From assembly GCA_015501585.1 (NCBI GenBank), contig JADNRY010000251.1, positions 1-64,000 of the forward strand: a stretch of DNA of 64,000 nucleotides, in the 5' to 3' direction. This DNA comes from Rhodocollybia butyracea. Its lineage: Eukaryota; Basidiomycota; Agaricomycetes; Agaricales; Omphalotaceae. How positions within the stretch are numbered: position 1 is the first letter of the stretch; each line of letters starts with the position of its first letter. Below are positions 33,995-45,397 of the stretch, in pieces. Both the position numbers and the translations under genes were made by a program. The notes under the pieces are model-generated. The model saw only the letters and a program-made list of their open reading frames with translations. It was not told where the DNA came from and searched no databases.

Positions 33995-34722
33995 ATGTCC
34001 TCCGTATCCCGCCAGGCTAGTCGTGCCGCTTCCCATGACCCTGAGGTCAATATTGAGGAAGAAGAAGAATTTACCCCTATTCATGAAACACCCCAAACTC
34101 CTATTTCTACCCGTATTCGTGCTACCGCGACCTCGAAGGCTGCGCCGAGCACACCCTTTTTGAATCCCGTTGAACCTCCTTCAAGCTTACAGCTCTTTAC
34201 TCAGTGTACCGACCACTTCGCTCAGGTTCCACAACTTGATCCTAAAGGAAAAAATTTTACCCTCTTCAAGCAGCGATGGCATATTGCTATTGCCGCTGCC
34301 GGTATTGCCCATCTCTTCGACAAGAAATACAAGCCCCCCTAGTCAACCAACTGATCCGTCAGACCCGAATTACGAGAAAATCAGACTTACATGTACTACA
34401 CCAGAGTAGAAAAATCAGGCCCGTTCAGTCTTGGTTTCACGTCTTGGTGACCGCTTGATGCGCAAGGTCACTAGGAAATCCACTCGCGTATATGACATTT
34501 GGTTGAATTTAGTCGAGGAACTGCAGGTAAAATCAGAGGTCATGATTCCGGATATGAAACAGAAATGGGAGCAAAATACCTTTGACCCAAGGACTATGGA
34601 GCTCCCAGACTTCTTGGATTCTGACGTCGAGATGGTAGAAGAGATAGAAAATTGCGGTGGTTCAGTCTCTGATACAGAATATCGTTCCCATGTTTCTGAA
34701 AATCCTGCCAAACTCCTATAAA
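33995..34722 (+). pseudogene. Copia-2 gag, N-terminal part
   Basis: The frame from 33995 (MSSVSRQASRAASHDPEVNI) has the copia Gag segment NFTLFKQRWHIAIAAAG and stops at 34342. Gag continues in other frames (VTRKSTRVYDIWLNLVEELQ at 34455-34515, MKQKWEQNTFDPRTMELPD) up to 34720. At least two frameshifts separate these from the downstream zinc-knuckle frame. Confidence 0.8.
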
Positions 34723-36141
34723 GACTACATCAACACAATCATCCAGGTTTATGACCTGAAGGGCGAAGTGTTGAAGACCGAAATGCTTATTTGTCTTCTC
34801 AAGAGTCACTGGAAGTACAAAAATCCCGAAGGAAGAGTCCGTAACAAGTCAGTATCAGCGAAGGACAAAGAAAAAGATGCAAAAGATACCGCACTTACCG
34901 CTGAAGCCTCCTCCGCTAATGCTTCTGGGAATACACCAAATCGAGGAGGGCGAGGGGGCGGTCAACGTGGTTGTGGAGGACGTCGAGGTGGTGGTACCGG
35001 ACAGGGACCTCGTTGCTATAATTGTAACGAATATGGTCATATTAGTCGCAACTGTCCAGCAAAAGGGTCAAAAACTAACTCACCTACAGGCAACAAGAAA
35101 AACTCCACTAGCACTAAGGCACCAGAGAAGAAAAAGGACAAATCCGCCAATACTGTTGACGACTTCGCCTACCTCGCAGAGGATGATTCCGACTCAGACT
35201 CTGACCTTGATAGCCTATTCGATACTCCACCAGCGAGCGACTCCGAAAGTGATGAAGACCCATTCGAAAGTCTCATCAGCAATGACGATATGCCAGGGCT
35301 TGTACCCATTTCTGATTCGGACTCTGAGGAGGAATATCCCGAGTTTGAATTTGTACCAGCTCCCGCACCTTATTCAGAGTCAGACCCTGAAGAAGAAAAA
35401 GGAGAGACCGTACTCGAGAAGGCCAATTTTCGTGACCTCTACATCCTCTCCACAGACATTCCCTTTGCCGATCTTGATGCTGCTAAACACGTTAGCGGAG
35501 AAAGTGATGAGAAGGTATTCTCTCACATTCTCGACACTGGATGCACCAAGCATATGTCCCCTGATGGGACAATCTTTGATTCGGCACCCAGTGCTTGCCC
35601 TGCAAGACGTTTCCGTACAGCTACTAAAGGGGAATTCAGTGCGAATTTACGCGCTGATGCGAACGTTCGAGTAGGAGAGAAGAATGTACCGCTACCAAAT
35701 GCGTTGTATGTTCCCGAGCTTTCTAACACATTGATATCAATTGGAAGTCTTGATGATGCCGGATACACGATTACCTTTGGGGGTGGTCAAGCTACCATTG
35801 TCAATGCTGATGGTGACCTTGTAGGTTGCGTCCCGAAATCCAATGGATTATATCGCATTGTTAGTGATATTACACCTGGGGAAGTCAATGCCGTGGTTGA
35901 GAAAGTCACATTGGAGGAAATGCACCGACGTATGGGCATATCTCCTATCCCACTGCGAGAAGGATGGTTGAAAACAGATTTGTTGAGGGAGTCGAACTTG
36001 AAAACATCGATGTTGACCAATGCGAGACTTGTATCTTCGCAAAACAATCTAGGAAACCAATTCCAAAGGTACGCCAAGGTGAACGTGCACAAAGTCTTGG
36101 AGAACACGTACACTCTGATGTTTGGGGTCCAGCATCGATAG
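34657..36141 (+). pseudogene. Copia-2 gag C-terminus, protease and pre-integrase
   Basis: A 494-aa frame includes SYKDYINTIIQVYDLKGEVL (Gag), a Gly/Arg-rich stretch, a CCHC knuckle (CYNCNEYGHISRNC), a long acidic Asp/Ser region, and the protease signature ILDTGCTKHMSP. The start of the gag-pre-integrase domain (TLEEMHRRMG) follows, after which the frame is lost. A final tail is out of frame with integrase. Confidence 0.88.
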
Positions 36142-36690
36142 AATCTAAAGGCGGAAAGCGTTACTTTGTTACTTTCACTGATGACAGTACACGCCTAACT
36201 CACCTCTTGCTGCTCCGCTTGAAAAGCGACACGTTCCGAGCTTACCAGCAATACGCGGCGCTCATGAAAAAATCTTTTCGGAGTAACTATCCAGATTTTC
36301 CATTCAGATGGAGGTGGCGAATATATGAGCAAGGAATTTATAACTCACCTACGTGATAATGGAATAGTCCACCGAGTCACTATACATGACACTCCCGAAG
36401 AGAACAGCGTTGCGGAACGCCTAAACCTCATACTACTTCAGCGAGTCTGAGCTATGCTTCATGCTAGCAATCTACCAAAGTCTCTATGGGCCGAATGCGT
36501 AACTCACGCTGTTTGGTTGAAGAACCGCACGCCGACTCATGCCCTAGCCGACAAAACTCCCTATGAAGCGGCATATGGAAAGAGGCCAAATGTTGCTAAT
36601 ACACCGGAATGGGGAGCAAAGGTCTTCGTGCTAAAGAAATCCATTTCTAAACTCGACATTAGAAACCAGAGTTGGACGATGGGTTGGCCA
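35964..36690 (+). pseudogene. Copia-2 integrase fragments
   Basis: Frame 35964-36356 gives CETCIFAKQSRKP, EHVHSDVWGPASI and FTDDSTRLTHLLLL, the zinc-binding end and the first part of the core. After a frameshift, HDTPEENSVAERLN (about 36388-36426) and LHASNLPKSLWAECVTHAVW (36454 onward) cover the end of the core, with a TGA between. The element stops shortly after WGAKVFVLKKS. Confidence 0.88.
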
Positions 36691-36904
36691 TAATGACAGT
36701 ACCAAAGAAATTGAAGTCAGTCAGGGGCACAGAATCTGGTGGCCGGACACGAAAACAGTTGGAATTGAGCGGTCTGTTATTTTTAGGCGCGAAGATAATG
36801 AGATTCGAGGTTTCATTGAGGTGGAAGAGAGAGAGAGTGATGTTGGACTTGAGGGGGAGAGAGTTGAAGTTGAAAGGGCCCCAATCAACGTTGACAAGCC
36901 CGAC

Positions 36905-39380
36905 AGGTATGAAGCAGCAAGGCACCAGTTGCATACCAGGTTGGATGCCCCACACCTCCAGGTAGGACCCAGGTGTGATTTAAGGAGAGGACAGGTATAG
37001 AACAGCAAGATCCCAGATATGTACCAGCTATGCTCCACCAAGCATCCAGATATAACCCAGGTTTGATCCACAGAGGCCACAGGTACAGAACAGGTATAAA
37101 GCAGCAAGAGCCCAGTTGTGTACCAGGTGTGCCCCACCAGTCATCCAGGTAGAACCAAAGTGTGATTTACTGACAGAAGTCAGGACAGGTACAGACCAGG
37201 TATGAAATCAGCAACATCCCAGATATGTACCAGCTATCCTCGACCAGGCATCCAGGTAGAACCCTTATGAATCCTATGGCATCCAAGGATTTTTGGCTTG
37301 TCCCTTGCCTGTCAAGGCTCTTGAGGATTCCCTCAGTATCCTAGGCAAGCCTAGGCTTGCCCAGGTTTATGCAGGTTTGCCCAGGTTCCATGCTATTGGC
37401 TGGACAGGCCCCATGTCACAACAAAACATGGTAGATCCAAGTTCCACATCAGATCTGATCAATTGATCAATTGGGCGCTCCTGATGCAAGAAGGGCACTT
37501 TGCTGTCAAACAAAGAATAATTTTGCCGCAGTTTTGGCGCAGATCTCAGCCAGTAAAACAAACAGCATCCTAAAATGTTTACTATTAAACAATTACAACT
37601 TCTCTGAGCTGTTTTCCAACAACAGTGTGAGTGCTGGGAAGTCGCCATGTTGCCACATCACATACCAGCTTTGGTCATCCATTTGATTGGTCCAAATTAG
37701 GTGAGAATTGATCAATGACTGGCAAATCTGCAGCACACAGAGGAGGCCACTTTATGTGCATTCTTCACTTGTACCCTCATATACTCAACTTAATTCAAAA
37801 AAATGATTCTAAGCATGTTTCATGTTTTACACCTGTTGGCTGAAAGAGATACAAACATTGCCATCGACAAGGAACTCAAACAATAGGCTAGAATTTACTA
37901 TCAATTTGGAAATTGATCCATAAGTTGATATGCACTAGTCGCAGTTGGGCGCTTCGCACTCAGGTAGGCGCCATAAAATCCCAAACTGATGACTTTATTT
38001 ATGTTTCGGTTGCCTGATCACATCAACCCGGGAAAACAGCAGGGCTGGACCAATCCGCAACCCACCAGTCATGTTACACCAAGTGCCAGATATGTACCAA
38101 ATACACAGTTACACAGATATGCACCCAGTATAAAACACTGAGGGCACAAATAGGAGTAACAGGTATGTATCACTGAGGCTACTTATAAGTACCAGTCATG
38201 TTTCAGTACTGTATAATTATGACCGGATGCCGCATAATGCATAATGGGACCCCCAAGCATGGGGCATTTTGCAATCTGTAATGCATAACAGGAGGGTCCA
38301 AGCATGGTATCTCTCAAAATGTCACAAATTTTTGCGGCGGGCCTTTGGCCCACCTATTTATTTGTAAGGATGGACACAACTCCTGTGGGAATACCTGGAA
38401 ACCTGTAACCCACAGGTGCCAACAATCATGTACACACCTATCAAGGGAGTACAAGATGTACATAATTGTGGCTCAGTGTTACATACATGGTGCCTATCTG
38501 TATCCTTAGTGACATATATTCAGTACATATCTGGTGCCTTGGTGTAATGGAACAGGTACCTATTTGTACCCTCCGTGTTTTATACTGGGTGCATATCTTG
38601 GGTCTTGATGCAGTGTATCTGGTACATATCTGGCGCTTGGTGTAACATGACTGGTATCTATCTGTAGCCTTGGTGGACCATTTCTGATACATATCTGGTG
38701 CCTTGGTGAAACATGACCAGTACTTATGAGTAGCCTCAGTGATACATACCTGTTACTCATCTGTACCCAATATTGTCCTGCAAGGCTCTAGATAGGCACC
38801 AAGCATAGAACATGGAGGCTGTCAATAGGTACCAGTTCAGATGGTGCAAGATATGCAGGTACTGTATATGATCCACTTGGCTACTTCTAGGTAGTATCAA
38901 GGCACCAGATATGTACTGAATATGTTCCACCAAGGCTACAGCTAGGCACCAGGTATGTGACAACAAGGCAACATGCATGTACTGGATATGTTCTACCAAG
39001 GCACCAGATAGCCACCAGCCTGAGGGTACTCATAGGTACCAGTTATGTTACACCAAGGCACCAGATATGTACCAGATATGCCCCACCACGGCTCCAGATA
39101 CACACCAGGTATACAGCACTGCAGCAACAAATAGGTATCAGTCATGTTACACCAAGGCACCAGATATGTACTGGATACACTCCACCAAGGCTACAGATAG
39201 GCACCAAATATGTACCAGTCAAATTACACCAAGGCAACATACATGTACTGGATATGTTTAACCAAAGCACTATACACTGCTGTGGCTATACACATGTGTG
39301 AGATATGCTCCACCATGGCTACAGATGGCCACCAGATATGCAATATCCAGGCTAACACTAGATACCAGATTATACTCCAG
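36905..39380. repeat. Right-arm subterminal minisatellites and shared unique segment
   Basis: This mirrors 16453-18512 plus 5560-5977. It contains type-2 units at 36905-37260, the 0.7-kb unique segment at 37360-38060 and type-1 units at 38080-39380. The junction of 16448 and 5973 is continuous here, giving the empty copia-1 site at 38965-38969. Confidence 0.85.
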
Positions 39381-40957
39381 CAATGTGCACAACTTAACAT
39401 TTCTTCAACATTATTTCTTTGTTTTGTAGAAATTTTACAAAAATTTATTTGGTATCACTTTGCTACACCTTTTGCATACTTCGCACACTATTTCTATATC
39501 ATTGCCCACAATTGTTTGCAAAAATCATTGTCACATTCATGTACTTTTTAACATAATTCTATCATATAATTGACAACTCATATATCCCCCATGTTGCCAC
39601 ATCATTAGACCCCAACTTGCAACTCAAAAATCAATAACATCCACACTTGTCCTTTGTACATTTTCTATCAGATCATCCAAATCTGCTAAAGTAATGATGA
39701 ATATATAGATCAGTGCAGATGTCAAAGTTATCATAGTTTCCTCATTATTTATTGTGTTTAAACCCATGTTTTTTTAATAATGCAGTATCCTCATTGTGAA
39801 CAGATAGTAAATGTGTATGATATCATAGGTATAATAGTTTACAGATGTATTCCCTGTATGTGGTAATGATTACAGTGAAATTATGCTAATCACATACATC
39901 ATAGCTCCCCCACATTTATACCCAAACTTGCCACATTTACAATGGATTAACAGTGATATTAACCATTCATATGTTCATTATAGTTTCATTGTTCATAAAA
40001 CAGCTTACATGAGCCTGTGTTGACATAACTTTAACATTTATCTTTAGCATATTTTCAAAATGTAATCACCAGCTCTTGTGATTAATTATGAAGATGCATT
40101 TGAATAGTTTGAGTATTAATTGTGCTCATTTGTTCAGCATACATCCTTTGCAATTCTGGCTTGTTATAGGTAAAAACCCAGAAAGCAACTTCCAGTAAGT
40201 TAAGTGGAATTATAGGAGATGTTTTGCAAAACTTTTCTGTATGTTTTTCATATATAGCACAAAGAATGTGTGATATATAAGCATTATATATCTTTATATG
40301 CTCAGCATACATCCTTCACAATTCTGGCTCATTATTGGTAAAACCCAGAAAGCAACTTTTATAGTAGATGTTTTGCATAACTTTTCTGTATGTTTCTTGT
40401 ATATAGTACAAGGAATGGATGACATATAAATATTATATATCATCATATTCTCAACATACATTTCTCACAATTCTGGCACCTTATAGGTAAAAAACCAGAA
40501 AGCAACTTCCCATAAGTTAGGTGAAGATGTTTTGCATAACTTTTCTGTATCTTTTTGGTATATTGTACTAGGAACAGATGGCATACAAGCATTTTATATT
40601 GACTTTAAGCACCATGTTTCCATCATACCTCCAGAATAACTTCTGCCCCTTGTAAATATCTAATGACAAATCTATATATCTTAGCTTTGACATGATTTTA
40701 CAATGATTTTACCAAAAGCATCAAAAATTATGTGATTCCCACTTGGTGAGATTTGCACATTTGTTCAGCATATATCACGGCAAATCACGTGAACCTGCAT
40801 CCAGTGATAGCTCACTTCTACCTGAAGAGGGCATCAGTCTGTTAACACCATCCAAAATCTTTAGACTTTGATTCATTGTTTGGCATTGCTACTTGCTACA
40901 GGCCAGTGCTCACCACAAGGAGCACCCCACTGCGGTGCAGTGGGCCTCCGCGGCAAG

Positions 40958-42268
40958 TAGTGCACAAAAAGTCCGGTTCGGTCCGGTTCACAGTAAATTT
41001 TTGAGGACTGAGGACCAAACTTCTGGTCCGGTTCAGAGAATTGTCGGACCAAAAGACTGGACCATTGGTCCGCCGGACCTCCGTCCGGTTCAGGTTCTGA
41101 ATGCGTCCGGACTCTGAACGCAAAATTTATTGTGATTAAAACCCTATTGTGAGCCGCGAAATCCCAGTAAATTCTTTAAACCAAAGCTAGCAGTAGGAAT
41201 AGAGTGAATCCTTTCATAGCAATGGAGAATCTTACAACTGACCAGATAAATAGGGAAGCTATTCCAGTTCATGCTCCCTACATAGCAACTTATCTGTAAA
41301 ACTATTACAGAGTGGCATCCTGGCTAACTCTGCCATAGCTTGGACAGAATTGGCACTTTAAGTTTTGAGTCAGGTACTGTTTCAGAGCTCTGATGCTCGT
41401 TCAATACCTAACATATGTAGCAATATATCAAGCTTAACTGGTGGTCACAGCTCACAGCCATGGATTCAGTTCTCGTTGCTCCTCAAGAGTGATAGAATCA
41501 CTTCAGATGGATGGCAACATGGTCAGCTTGATGGCGCGTCCGGACGCGTCCAAACGCGTCCTAAACTTCTGAGATTGGCTGGACGCTGGACGGGACTTTA
41601 GGTCTGGTCCGAAAAATTACTGGACCATTAGTGATAGGGCTCTGAGCCCTCGAGCCCTCTGAGCCCCAGCCTGAGCTGACCTTGGCAAGGCTCAAGCAGG
41701 GCTCAAGGCCGGGCTGAAGATTTCTCTGAGCCTTCAGCCGAGGCTTGAGCCGGGGCCATCAGCACTGGGATTAATGAGTGAGTTCAAGGATTATCGTGGC
41801 CTAGATATCATACAAACCTTCTATATTCCATTAAATCTGGGTCTATTTGACTATTCCCTCTATACATGGGCTCAAACTAGATAATCACAAGTGTATATTG
41901 GGTTTTGATGGAACAGATGTCACTTTATGTGACTCCCTATGAGCTTATACTGGCATAATTGTGAGGTGTATGACTCTGATAATATGTTTGTGAGTGAATT
42001 ACTTACTAATACTCACCGCAATGTACCTGTTTTTCACCAATACACCAACAAAAAGGACAAGGCATTGAGCCGCGGCCTGAGCCTCTGCCCAGCCCTGGCC
42101 GGCCTTGGCCCTGGGGAAAGGCCGGGCTCAGGATTTTTGTCAGCCCTGGCCGCGGCTCCTGAGCCCGGCCCCAGTCCGCACATCACTATGGACCATGAAC
42201 CAGACTTTGAGTCCCGTCTCAAAAAGTTCAGTCCGGACGCGGTTCAGGACTGAACTTTTTATGCACTA
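40958..42268. mobile_element. hAT-like element in CACTA-1 with nested GC-rich hAT-like sequence
   Basis: The ends are TAGTGCACAAAAAGTCCGG and, inverted on the right, GAACTTTTTATGCACTA. The flanks are GCGGCAAG (40950-40957) and GCGGCGAG (42269-42276), an 8-bp duplication with one mismatch. Subterminal regions are rich in GGTCCGGTTC. Two GAGCCC/CTGAGCC-rich blocks at 41636-41770 and 42070-42175 look like the ends of a second nested element. No transposase is recognised. Confidence 0.75.
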
Positions 42269-42419
42269 GCGGCGAGTGGTAAGAAGGGGTCTGCATTTCC
42301 CCAGCAAATGAAACAATGCCCTCTGCATAGTGGGCCTCCAAGGCGAGCTAACAGAGAACATCACAGTGACATTGAGCACCTGGGTTCTTGCCACCGGTTA
42401 ACCCAGGCGAGCTAGGAGG

Positions 42420-43680
42420 GATGGAGAAAGAAAATAGTAATAGTTGTCAGCGCTGTAAACAGCACATAACCTATAATCACAAATCTGGACGTGGAGATGA
42501 AGGAGAAAGATAACAGGTTTACCAACTCTCATCTAAGGCCATCAGCAAAACGTGGGTGAGCTGGCGCCGTTGTCAGGCACTCTACAGCCGTTTCCAGCGG
42601 CTCCCAGCACTGTACAGTGCCGGAAAGCGGCTTCCCGTGCACCCACATTTTGCTGATGAAAGTGTTGGACACATCACTATCCCCAGGCATGCAGACCTAC
42701 AGTACTGAAAGCACGCAGGCTGTTTCCTTTCAAGATATACAGATCCGTTAGCGATGATGGACCGCAAAATAACTTGCTAGTGGCAGCAGATTTCAAGGTC
42801 TCTTCCTTTCTATACTTACTCTTCTATAGAACCCGGCTGTGACACCATTGGTCCTCGCTAGGACAATAAGTTCCCTTATTTCAGGTAAGAGGCATTTTGG
42901 ATCTTTTTACAGTTACGGCTCTACCTTCTACTGTAAAATTTACGGACATAACCATATCTATAATCTTGCATATTCTTTGCAGTGGCTTCTCTTCCGCCCC
43001 ACTTCTAAATCAGACACAGCATACTATACCTTTTTCCATGTGAACAGCTTGGTGCCCGCCAATTACATGAGTTGCTAGTGATCACCACAGGGTACCACGG
43101 GTCAAAAATTCTAACCCGCACCTGGCCCGCCATGGGTTGTTGAACCATGTCAGCATGGTATGGGATTGCCCACTGGTCTGTGGGCACGGCACTCCCGCTA
43201 CCTTGTACTGTATTGATAATAACAACTTAGTAGTGCAAAGCAGTACAATTCTCCATGATGTCATGCAATGTTTATGAAATTGCATGACATCATTGAGCAA
43301 ACCCGCTACTAGTAGTAGGAAATCTGGATAATGTTACAAGAACAATTCAATTCCCTTCCACTTCAGCTGCTAGCCTGGTGTGTTACAACGGGATCAGCCG
43401 AGTCATGACATCTGACCCATACTTGTCCTGCCGATTCCCGATTCTGGCTATTAACAGTATTTAGGTTTCGTCGCTTGCCCGCACTTCCCAGATAATGGGA
43501 GGTGACGATGTGAGTTTTGCTGAGTCAAACCCAGGAGCGTAGAACACAGATTTTATATATTTTCCGTTGATATAACAATGGATCAGTAATTTATAATTCC
43601 TTGCATCTATCTACCAGCCAGAATATAATCAACCTTGTTATTAGGAACTCCGGTGTTTATTAATTATGTAACTGTAAGTG
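42420..43680. other. CACTA-1 interior with gene fragment; no intact gene
   Basis: At 42770-42895 the plus strand shows a splice-like context (TTTCAG|GTAAG) and encodes PLVLARTISSLISG. This resembles PPVLARTNISSLTIPG, encoded on the minus strand at about 44320-44380. The rest has only short ORFs. It is probably a degenerate element-borne or captured gene present as two inverted fragments. Confidence 0.4.
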
Positions 43681-43870
43681 ACGCGTAAATTTCGGGCCCG
43701 CCTCCGCTTCCCTCCCCTCCCTCGCAAGCTCGGGGGTCCCCCAAGCCGGGAAGTCGTCGGCGGGCACCCTAAAGCCTCATTTACGCAGGATATATATGCG
43801 GAGCGCCTGCGGCGCACCCTAACCCTAACCCTAAACCCTAACCAAACCCAAACCCTAACAAGTCTTACCG
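43680..43870. repeat. Dispersed GC-rich repeat with telomere-like tract
   Basis: The segment contains GCCGGGAAGTCGTCGGCGGG, then AAAGCCTCATTTACGC and three perfect CCCTAA units followed by degenerate ones (43817-43860). A copy in the opposite orientation lies at 63115-63250, also next to GGTTAGGGGTTAGG. This looks like a dispersed element carrying telomere-like sequence, not a chromosome end. Confidence 0.7.
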
Positions 43871-43878
43871 CACTTCTG

Positions 43879-43946
43879 GCAATGCCAACGGTTACTCTGT
43901 TAGGGTTAGCTAAAGCTAACCCTAACGAGAGTAACCTCGGCATTGC
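43879..43946. repeat. 68-bp near-perfect hairpin
   Basis: GCAATGCC..GGTTACTCT.GTTAGGGTTAGC is followed by TAAA and the inverse GCTAACCCTAAC.AGAGTAACC..GGCATTGC. This gives about 29 paired positions with short bulges. It contains the TTAGGG unit on both strands and directly follows the telomere-like tract. Confidence 0.75.
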
Positions 43947-44109
43947 TTAATACTAGCTTTAGCTCACAAATACAAGAGGGAAACTTGAGCACAATGACCA
44001 CTATAAAGGGACTTAGGATAGAAAATTAAGAGCGCCTCACACTGTAGCCTTGATATTAACAACAGTAATAATATTTTACCCTTTGATAATAGCAAGGGAT
44101 TATAAATTC

Positions 44110-44548
44110 TCAACCTGTAGGTATTAACAACTTTGCTGATATATTATCAGTGTTTCTAGTTGAACCCAGGTAGTTCAGAAACCTCTGTGTTTCCATTGTA
44201 GCTGTCATGATTGGCGGATAGGCGAGGGAAATATCTGGGATCCTGTTTACTTGGTGACAGTGTTTCCTCTGTTTCTTTTTTTGAAGACTGATGCTCACTA
44301 CTTTCACTGCTGTCTCCAGGTATGGTCAAGGAAGAGATATTGGTCCTAGCAAGGACCGGTGGGATCTTCCAGTTGGGTCCTACTTGAGAGTAAGTAAGAA
44401 AAGATGATTGGGGACTTAACTTGACTCTTCTGCATTCGCTTGTAGTACAGTATTCATGATCCATCTTTGCTAATGGAATAGGATGATTCAAAAGGAGAAG
44501 TCCTGTAATTTCTGTACCTACAAGTGATACAGGCACATACTCTCGCAC
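44110..44548 (-). pseudogene. Unidentified coding-like fragment in CACTA-1
   Basis: A 130-aa open frame (MREYVPVSLVGTEITGLLLL) includes CTTSECRRVKLSPQSSFLTY and IPPVLARTNISSLTIPG. It ends in a Ser/Glu/Lys-rich tail. Similarity of one part to the plus-strand fragment at 42839 suggests duplicated remnants of one gene. There is no known domain. Confidence 0.35.
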
Positions 44549-44779
44549 TACCTGACTTGTACATGTAGTACATAATAAATCAATTAAGAAAAATAGTCTA
44601 AGAGAAATTGAAATGCCACCTTCAAGTACATTAGTCTAAGGCTTTTGTAGAACAGTGCAGGCAACATACAAGACTAAATTGAGACTAAATTCTAAATCTC
44701 TCACCTACAACCATTAGCAAGGCAACCGTCGAACCATGAAACTCGTTGGAAGCGGGAAGGAATAGTGATGAAGTAAAAT

Positions 44780-45060
44780 GGAAATCAAAAAAATCAAATT
44801 AAGGAACAATTTATATCAAAGATAAACCGAGCCCATAAAACGGTTACAGCCGTCCCGTGGCTAAACTGAAGAGTGGGATTGATAGAGGACATGCTGAGGG
44901 TCCTGCAGAAATCTATTTTGAGTGGATAAGGTGCGTCAATAGGTGACTGAGGAATGGCCAGCAAAGTCAACGTGAATTTGTAATAATAGCCATCAGTGAT
45001 TTTGATGTGCCAAATCACTGATAGCCAGTTCTGGCTTGCTGAAAGTGTCGTGTCTTTGTG
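44780..45060. repeat. CACTA-1 internal repeat shared with the second CACTA copy
   Basis: A segment with GAGGACATGCTGAGGGTCCT and CAGAAATCTATTTTGAGTGG recurs, diverged, at 63560-63680 and again at 63690-63960. This places both CACTA copies in one family and shows a tandem duplication of the segment in the second copy. Confidence 0.8.
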
Positions 45061-45109
45061 TCAAGGAAGCAGCTAAATTGTATCTGAGGATTGAATAAAT
45101 TACCTTTGC

Positions 45110-45397
45110 TCAACCCTGACATTAGTCAAAATGATTTTCCTAATTCTTGGCACTCTAAGTGATTGTTTGCTCAAGGGCAATCCAAATGATTGTCCTCAAT
45201 AGGAGACAATCTCACTGATTGTCTTGGGTTGGGCACTCTAAATGATTGTTTGCTCAAGGCAATCATTTTGATTGTCCTTAATAGTATGCAATCCAAATGA
45301 TTGTCTTAAATTGAGCACTCCAAATGATTGCTTACTTAAAACAGTCATTTAGAATGCCCACAACTTAGGACAATCATTTGGATTGTCCTAAGTTGTG
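45110..45397. repeat. CACTA-1 right subterminal repeats (first part)
   Basis: CAATCCAAATGATTGTCYT-type motifs in both orientations, continued at 47113-47245 after a hAT insertion. The innermost part (CTGACATTAGTCAAAATGAT) matches 62640-62665 of the second CACTA copy in reverse. Confidence 0.8.

Larger units (their letters stand above)
33628..36904 (+). mobile_element. Copia-2: truncated Ty1/copia element in the right arm
   Basis: A 304-bp 5' LTR (33628-33931) is followed by a primer site, gag, protease and most of integrase, but no reverse transcriptase, RNase H or 3' LTR. The right junction passes directly into type-2 minisatellite at about 36905. A 541-bp piece of the arm is missing at the same place, so one deletion removed the 3' half of the element and adjacent arm DNA. 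Several frame breaks are present. It is unrelated in sequence detail to copia-1. Confidence 0.92.
4134..40806. mobile_element. CACTA-2: giant palindromic (foldback) CACTA-type element, about 36.7 kb
   Basis: The left end begins CACTGGATGCAGGTTCACGT and the right end is its exact inverse ending at 40806. The trinucleotide ATA directly flanks both sides (4131-4133 and 40807-40809). CACTR ends plus a 3-bp duplication are the hallmark of CACTA/EnSpm elements. The ends are extended into long inverted arms (4134-20879 and 31801-40806) of near-identical sequence once later insertions are discounted. Subterminal repeats are abundant. No CACTA transposase is recognisable, so it depended on a trans-acting enzyme. 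It lies wholly inside CACTA-1. Confidence 0.9.
31801..40806. repeat. CACTA-2 right inverted arm
   Basis: This is the mirror copy of 4134-20879. It lacks copia-1 and holds the empty target site AAGGC (38965-38969). It contains a truncated copia-2 at 33628-36904 in place of a 541-bp arm segment that survives at 18512-19053. Elsewhere the arms are almost identical, with rare C/T and single-base length differences. Confidence 0.92.

Noticed and set aside
43817..43860. True telomere or chromosome end
   Set aside because: The tract has only a few perfect units, is followed by 20 kb of sequence, and belongs to a repeat with another copy at 63115-63250.
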